9,487 bases of DNA, from contig CANQNI010000054.1 in assembly GCA_947625175.1 (NCBI GenBank), positions 1 to 9,487 of the forward strand. Direction: 5' to 3'. Of the stretch, positions 5,897 to 9,487 are shown piece by piece (the first letter of the stretch is position 1; each line of letters starts with the position of its first letter). Under the pieces are notes generated by a model. The model searched no databases, was not told where the DNA came from, and worked only from the letters and a program-made list of their open reading frames with translations. This DNA is from an uncultured Eubacteriaceae bacterium. Lineage in GTDB: Bacteria; Bacillota; Clostridia; Eubacteriales; Eubacteriaceae. A program made the position numbers and the translations under genes.

Positions 5897-7210
5897 TTAT
5901 GGTGTTAATCTATTTGGTCCTCGATATAAGAAGGTTGCTTCCCTAACATTCTTTAAACCTAATAGTTTCATAATCATTCTGGTTAAACCAAATCCATAAC
6001 CACCGTGGGGAACTGATCCATATTCAAAGAATTGAAGATAATATTTTAAAGAATCCATAAGCTTAGAATCTCTTTCAGATTCTTGTTTTTCTTCGATTTG
6101 TTTCTTTAAAACATCGTATCTATGTTCTCTTTGAGCCCCAGTTGTAATTTCTAAACCGCGATATAATAAATCATAACTTTTTGTTAGATCTGGATTATCT
6201 TCATGACGCATATGATAAAACGGTCTCACTGATTTAGGATAATCAGTTATGAAAACAAAATCACTTCCATATTTATCTTTTACGTATTTTGCAATTGTTC
6301 TTTCATCTTCAGGATCCAAATCATTATGCTTTGGAGATTCATAACCCATTTCCTTAATTATTTCTTTAGCTTCTCTTAAGGGAATTCTAGGAAACGGAGT
6401 TTCAGGCACTTCTATTTCAACATCATATAATTCTTTTACTTCATCCCCTAGTTTTTCCTTGAGTTGAGCCATAAAATACTTGATCCATTCTTCTTCGAAT
6501 TTCATTAAGTCTTCATGTGATTCAATCCAGGACATTTCAGCATCAACACTGGTAAATTCGGTATCATGACGAGATGTAAAACTTGGGTTAGCTCTAAAAA
6601 CTGGTCCTATTTCAAAAACGCGATCAAATCCAGCATTCATAGCCATTTGTTTATAGAATTGTGGTGACTGTGCAAGATAAGCTGGTTGACCAAAATAATC
6701 TAAAGCAAATAATTCACTTCCAGATTCGCTTGCTGTACTTAATAACTTAGGACTATGTATTTCTAAAAATCCACTCTTAATCCAAAAATCTCGCATAGCA
6801 TCTTCCATTGCAGTCTGGATTTTAAAGATTAAAAGTTTTTTTGGATTTCTTAAATCCAGATAACGCCAGTCCATTCTTTGATCAAGAGAAGTTTCTTCAT
6901 CAATTGGTAAACCTGGTTTTGCTTCTGAAACCACTTCGATTTCTTTCGGAAGCATTTCTATTCCACCAATTTTAACAGCTGGATTTTCAACCACTTCTCC
7001 TGTAATTTCTACTGTAGATTCAACAGGTAATTGATCAATTATATCAGCAAATTCTTTATCGTTTTTACTATCAATATAGATCTGAACTTTACCAGTCTGA
7101 TCTCTCAAAATGACAAAGATATTTCTTTTCATTCTTCTTATAGTATCGATAAAACCGGCTATTTTTTGTGTTTCACCTGCTTTTAAATCTTTAATATTTG
7201 TTCTTTCCAT
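5897..7210 (-). CDS. aspS: Aspartyl-tRNA synthetase, archaeal/short type (likely aspartate--tRNA(Asn/Asp) ligase)
   Basis: Cytosolic class II synthetase that charges tRNA with aspartate. At 437 residues it lacks the large GAD insertion of standard bacterial AspRS (about 590 residues) and matches the archaeal/eukaryotic type. An N-terminal OB-fold anticodon domain spans about 1-100. The catalytic domain shows motif 1 near 141-156, QSPQ at 181-184, motif 2 FRAN with Arg206 followed by SRHDTEFT (213-220), and motif 3 GGYGFGLTR at 403-411. The C-terminus RLTP is typical. Bacillota with this form often use it as a non-discriminating enzyme that also makes Asp-tRNA(Asn), later amidated by GatCAB; this window does not show gatCAB. 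By eye, the archaeal discriminator Trp26 corresponds to Asp22 and Lys85 to Lys80, so specificity is unresolved. AAAGGA precedes the ATG at 7210. Confidence 0.93.
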   Translation of the reverse strand: MERTNIKDLKAGETQKIAGFIDTIRRMKRNIFVILRDQTGKVQIYIDSKNDKEFADIIDQLPVESTVEITGEVVENPAVKIGGIEMLPKEIEVVSEAKPGLPIDEETSLDQRMDWRYLDLRNPKKLLIFKIQTAMEDAMRDFWIKSGFLEIHSPKLLSTASESGSELFALDYFGQPAYLAQSPQFYKQMAMNAGFDRVFEIGPVFRANPSFTSRHDTEFTSVDAEMSWIESHEDLMKFEEEWIKYFMAQLKEKLGDEVKELYDVEIEVPETPFPRIPLREAKEIIKEMGYESPKHNDLDPEDERTIAKYVKDKYGSDFVFITDYPKSVRPFYHMRHEDNPDLTKSYDLLYRGLEITTGAQREHRYDVLKKQIEEKQESERDSKLMDSLKYYLQFFEYGSVPHGGYGFGLTRMIMKLLGLKNVREATFLYRGPNRLTP

Positions 7211-7291
7211 AATATTCCTTTTTCTCTAAAACATAATTTAATATAATATCATAAGCATTAATTTAATAAATCAAAATAAAAGAATTTTTAA
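7211..7291. promoter_or_regulatory. Short divergent promoter region between aspS and the VanZ gene
   Basis: An 81-bp, very AT-rich gap. On the plus strand TATAAT lies at 7242-7247, without a good -35. On the minus strand TTGATT (7269-7274) could serve aspS as a -35, with TATGAT at 7248-7253 (spacing only 15) or TATTAT at 7243-7248 (spacing 20). The promoters must overlap, but the exact boxes are not settled. No T-box or other leader structure fits in this space. Confidence 0.35.
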
Positions 7292-7744
7292 ATGAAGAAT
7301 AAAAACAAATCTAAATTAATAAATCTAATCTATTTCATTCCAGCTATATTCTGGATGTTAGTTATATTCTATTTTTCTTCTTTAACAGGAAGTCAATCTT
7401 CTGAGCAAAGTAATCCAATTGTTCAGTCAATATTATTAACATTGAATTTAAACAATTCATTTACTCATTTATTGATTATTTTAGTCAGAAAAAGTGCTCA
7501 TATTTTTGAATATTTTATTCTTTTTCTTTTGCTCTTCTTTGGATTTACAAGAATAGAAGATTTAAAAAATCCTGTTATAATTTCTAGTGTTTTAACAATT
7601 GTTTATGCTTGTTTAGATGAATTTCATCAATTTTTTATTCCAAACAGGAGTGCTGAAATTTTAGATATCTTAATTGATTGTATTGGAATTCTCATAGGGA
7701 TTTTACTAATTTACTTGATTAAAATAATTAAGAAAAGTTTTTAG
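7292..7744 (+). CDS. VanZ-family membrane protein
   Basis: A 150-residue integral membrane protein with about four hydrophobic helices, of the VanZ-like family (PF04892). Family marks: FSS at 28-30 after the first helix; RKSAH at 66-70 with Arg66 and His70; YACLDEFHQFFIPNR at 105-119 with Asp109, Glu110, Gln113 and Arg119; and DILIDCIG with Asp125 and Asp129. VanZ itself raises teicoplanin resistance, but most relatives are chromosomal proteins of unknown role, so no resistance function should be assumed. The ATG at 7292 lacks a visible Shine-Dalgarno. It diverges from aspS, and its last 17 nt overlap the end of the convergent hydrolase gene with no hairpin terminator between them. Confidence 0.88.
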   Translation: MKNKNKSKLINLIYFIPAIFWMLVIFYFSSLTGSQSSEQSNPIVQSILLTLNLNNSFTHLLIILVRKSAHIFEYFILFLLLFFGFTRIEDLKNPVIISSVLTIVYACLDEFHQFFIPNRSAEILDILIDCIGILIGILLIYLIKIIKKSF

Positions 7745-8501
7745 TTTTTTTTAAGAAACTATCTATATATTGAAAACTCTCAGGAGTATAAGTTGGTCCA
7801 AACCCATGCCCAGCTCCTCTTATTATTTTAAAAGTAACATTAGGATAAATTTTTGAAGCTTTTTCTGAATAAAAAATTGGAACAATTTTATCTTTACTTC
7901 CATGAATTATTAAGACAGGTTTATCAAATTTACCGATTTCTTTATATACATCGTAATTCCAAATATCCTGGGCGTATCTTTTTCCTACTGTTGAAGATTC
8001 ATCAAATACTTTATAGGTTTCTGGAACTTCATCCAAGCTTTTAAATAGCTTATGAGCATCATCATGAATAACAAAAGCAGGATATATTAATACCAATTTG
8101 TTTATCAAATTAGGATTTCTTGCTGCAAATATTGCTGAAACAACTCCTCCCTGACTTTTACCAATTAATGTAATTCTATTAGGTTGAACGAATTTTAAAG
8201 AACGGATATTGTTTACTACCTCATTAAGATCTTTGACTTCTGTCATAACCGACATATCCGTCATCTTACCATCGCTTTTACTTTCGATCGAACCACCTCT
8301 GAAATCAAAAATATAAACTACATAACCTTGAGAGACAAAATGTTCAGCATAATCAATATTATCTCGATAAGTCCCAGTAAAACCATGACAAATAATAATG
8401 GTTGGAGCATTCATGATATTATCTGGTTTATATAAAAGACCAAAAATTTTCCCATCTTTAGTTTGTATAAGATGTTCTGAAACCGAATAGTTCTTATTCA
8501 T
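7728..8501 (-). CDS. Alpha/beta hydrolase, cinnamoyl/feruloyl-esterase-like
   Basis: Cytosolic serine hydrolase of 257 residues without signal peptide or membrane helix. The oxyanion loop is HGFTG at 39-43. The nucleophile elbow is GKSQGG with Ser116, the acid is Asp204 in HGSKDKIVP, and the catalytic His232 lies in GAGHGFG. An inserted cap occupies roughly 140-190. The layout resembles the cinnamoyl/feruloyl esterases of lactobacilli (LJ0536 type) and related short-chain acyl esterases. The match is by recalled motifs only, so the substrate is not proven. A link to plant polymer breakdown with the nearby cellulase is possible, but the two are separate units. The ATG at 8501 has AAGG eight bases upstream. 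The gene diverges from the tautomerase gene and overlaps VanZ tail to tail by 17 nt. Confidence 0.85.
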   Translation of the reverse strand: MNKNYSVSEHLIQTKDGKIFGLLYKPDNIMNAPTIIICHGFTGTYRDNIDYAEHFVSQGYVVYIFDFRGGSIESKSDGKMTDMSVMTEVKDLNEVVNNIRSLKFVQPNRITLIGKSQGGVVSAIFAARNPNLINKLVLIYPAFVIHDDAHKLFKSLDEVPETYKVFDESSTVGKRYAQDIWNYDVYKEIGKFDKPVLIIHGSKDKIVPIFYSEKASKIYPNVTFKIIRGAGHGFGPTYTPESFQYIDSFLKKTKNFS

Positions 8502-8537
8502 AAGAAAAACCTTAAATTATTTACTTTTATTACCATA

Positions 8538-8543
8538 ATTATA
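8538..8543 (-). promoter_or_regulatory. Possible -10 box for the alpha/beta hydrolase gene
   Basis: The minus strand reads TATAAT here, 36 nt upstream of the hydrolase ATG. No good -35 lies at the normal distance (a TTGATA sits only 13 nt upstream), so this is a weak call. Confidence 0.3.
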
Positions 8544-8555
8544 ATTCAGTTAAAG

Positions 8556-8583
8556 TTATCAAGTTTATTTATTATGATAAAAT
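8556..8583 (+). promoter_or_regulatory. Probable promoter of the MIF-family gene
   Basis: TTATCA at 8556-8561 (four of six), a 16-nt spacer and TAAAAT at 8578-8583. TG at 8575-8576 makes an extended -10. The nine bases TGATAAAAT are identical to those before the flavodoxin operon. GGAG at 8602-8605 lies eight bases before the ATG. Confidence 0.5.
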
Positions 8584-8613
8584 GAATTTAATTTAAAAAA
8601 CGGAGTTAAAATT

Positions 8614-8955
8614 ATGCCATTTATAGTTTCTCGTGTAAATAAAAAAATTGATGATTCTGATAAAGAGAAGTTAAGAGCTGGATATATTGAAAAGATTGAA
8701 AGAATTTTAGGAAAACCAAGAAGTTATATAATGTTGGATATTCAGGATAATTGTACTTTATTTCCAAAAGGTGAAAATCAACCAGCTGCTTATATTGAAG
8801 CTAATATTTATGGAAATCGAAATAATACCGGATATGCTCAGTTAAGTCAGGAAGTTACTGATATGTTTAATGAAATTTTAAATATCCCTTCAGAAAACAT
8901 TTTTATTAACTTCCAGGATATTCCAGGTTTTAGTATTGATGGAAATTTCTTTTAA
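8614..8955 (+). CDS. Macrophage migration inhibitory factor (MIF)/tautomerase-superfamily protein
   Basis: A 113-residue protein, full length for the MIF family (about 115). Pro2 directly after the initiator Met would become the N-terminal catalytic base of a phenylpyruvate/dopachrome-type keto-enol tautomerase. Other family marks are LGKPRSYIML at 32-41, with Lys34 matching the MIF active-site lysine, AANIYG-like region at 63-67 (EANIYG), and IPSENIFINFQD near 91-102. Phe100 sits where mammalian MIF has Tyr95. MIF proteins form trimers; this one has no signal peptide and is probably cytosolic. The true substrate in bacteria is usually unknown. The start is secure: GGAG lies eight bases upstream and Pro2 must follow Met. 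It is monocistronic and ends at a clear terminator. Confidence 0.9.
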   Translation: MPFIVSRVNKKIDDSDKEKLRAGYIEKIERILGKPRSYIMLDIQDNCTLFPKGENQPAAYIEANIYGNRNNTGYAQLSQEVTDMFNEILNIPSENIFINFQDIPGFSIDGNFF

Positions 8956-8962
8956 AATTATT

Positions 8963-8985
8963 GCTCTACTTTCGTAGAGCTTTTA
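8963..8985 (+). terminator. Rho-independent terminator after the MIF-family gene
   Basis: A perfect 7-bp stem, GCTCTAC (8963-8969) with GTAGAGC (8974-8980), around the loop TTTC, followed by TTTTAATTT. It lies in the 32-nt gap between two convergent genes. On the minus strand the loop reads GAAA, but only AATAATTTT follows, so it is weaker in that direction. Confidence 0.85.
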
Positions 8986-8987
8986 AT

Positions 8988-9487
8988 TTAATTATTTTGA
9001 TCCAGAACATTTTTTATTGCCTTATATAATTCATCAAAAGTTTCATATGCTGGGATATCTGGATACTCAGCTTTAATCTTTTCAGTACTCTTAAATAAAA
9101 ACCCATTTTTACTATTTAAAATCATTCCCAGATCATTATAACTATCACCACAAGCAATAATATTATAGTTAATAGATTCTAATGCTTTTACAGTTGCTAG
9201 CTTAGAATCCTTAATTCGCATTTTAAACCCAGTTATTTTCCCATTAGGAGAAACTTCTAAAGAATTACAAAATATAGTTGGCCAATTAAGTTTTTGCATT
9301 AATGGTTTAGCAAATTGCGTAAAAGTATCACTTAAGATAATTACTTGAGTTAATTCGCGAAGATTATTTAAAAATTCTTTAGCTCCTTTTAAAGGTTGGA
9401 TAGTAGAAATAGTCTCTTGAATTTCTTTTAATCCTAAATTATTTTTTTCTAAAATATCGATCCGATATTTCATTAATTTATCATAAT
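8988..9487 (-). CDS. thrH: ThrH-type phosphoserine phosphatase / phosphoserine:homoserine phosphotransferase (N-terminus cut by window edge)
   Basis: HAD-superfamily enzyme that hydrolyses phosphoserine and can pass the phosphate to homoserine, linking serine and threonine metabolism. The 165 visible residues carry HAD motif II in VIILSDTF, a lysine-containing segment (DSKLATVKALES) and motif III in ACGDSYNDLGMI. The reading frame is open to the right edge and encodes YDKL ahead of MKYRIDIL. That matches the internal stretch of Pseudomonas ThrH, so the ATG at 9473 is not the start. About 38-40 residues, including the motif I nucleophile (DLEGVL in ThrH), lie outside the window. The gene is convergent with the MIF-family gene, separated by a hairpin terminator. 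The alternative is a plain SerB-like phosphatase, but the ThrH-specific N-terminal context and length favour ThrH. Confidence 0.87.
   Translation of the reverse strand, partial: YDKLMKYRIDILEKNNLGLKEIQETISTIQPLKGAKEFLNNLRELTQVIILSDTFTQFAKPLMQKLNWPTIFCNSLEVSPNGKITGFKMRIKDSKLATVKALESINYNIIACGDSYNDLGMILNSKNGFLFKSTEKIKAEYPDIPAYETFDELYKAIKNVLDQNN

Noticed and set aside
7292..7744. VanZ homologue as a glycopeptide resistance determinant
   Set aside because: No other van genes are nearby, and most VanZ-like proteins are chromosomal proteins with no shown resistance role.
7853..8044. Plus-strand open frame of 63 codons
   Set aside because: It is antisense to the alpha/beta hydrolase, has no Shine-Dalgarno and no recognisable domain.
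1..9487. CRISPR arrays, insertion sequences, prophage or toxin-antitoxin modules
   Set aside because: No regularly spaced repeats, transposase/integrase motifs, terminal inverted repeats or small paired toxin genes were seen; nearly all DNA is covered by recognisable housekeeping or accessory genes.

Overview
No wholly new system is evident in this window. It reads as an ordinary, densely packed chromosomal segment of an AT-rich, low-GC Gram-positive bacterium. The best guess is an anaerobic Bacillota, most likely Clostridia or a relative. The pointers are: A/T-rich codons; AGGAG-type ribosome binding sites; several TTG and GTG starts; a NusG-domain-II protein next to a Gx-family membrane protein; an archaeal-type aspartyl-tRNA synthetase; and clostridial ChW repeats on a secreted cellulase. 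Genus cannot be fixed from the sequence alone.

Left block (1-2797, minus strand): four tightly packed genes read right to left. They encode a small anchored NusG-domain-II protein, a Gx/Hpre_diP_synt_I membrane protein, NAD(P)-dependent malic enzyme and an AGCS sodium:amino-acid symporter whose C-terminus lies beyond the left edge. The first two overlap by 4 nt, the second and third by 14 nt, and the symporter follows 17 nt later, so one mRNA with translational coupling is likely. The last two genes suggest amino/organic acid uptake feeding a pyruvate-level metabolism.

Middle block (2814-5880, plus strand): a tRNA-Leu(CAG) gene with a near-consensus promoter is followed by a three-gene unit. 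This unit encodes a flavodoxin-family protein, a lipocalin-like lipoprotein and a secreted GH5 endoglucanase with three N-terminal ChW repeats and a C-terminal CBM2-like module. The unit ends in a long, branched hairpin that can terminate transcription from both sides.

Right block (5880-9487): aspS (archaeal-type, minus) diverges from a VanZ-family membrane protein (plus). VanZ overlaps, tail to tail, an alpha/beta hydrolase (minus), which in turn diverges from an MIF/tautomerase-family gene (plus). A clean hairpin terminator separates that gene from a convergent ThrH-type phosphatase/phosphotransferase whose N-terminus lies beyond the right edge.

The most interesting points are the ChW-GH5-CBM2 cellulase and its odd operon partners, malic enzyme coupled to the Gx/NusG_II pair, and the mixed specificity residues of the AspRS. 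No stretch over 300 bases lacks a gene, and no CRISPR array, insertion sequence or prophage gene was seen.
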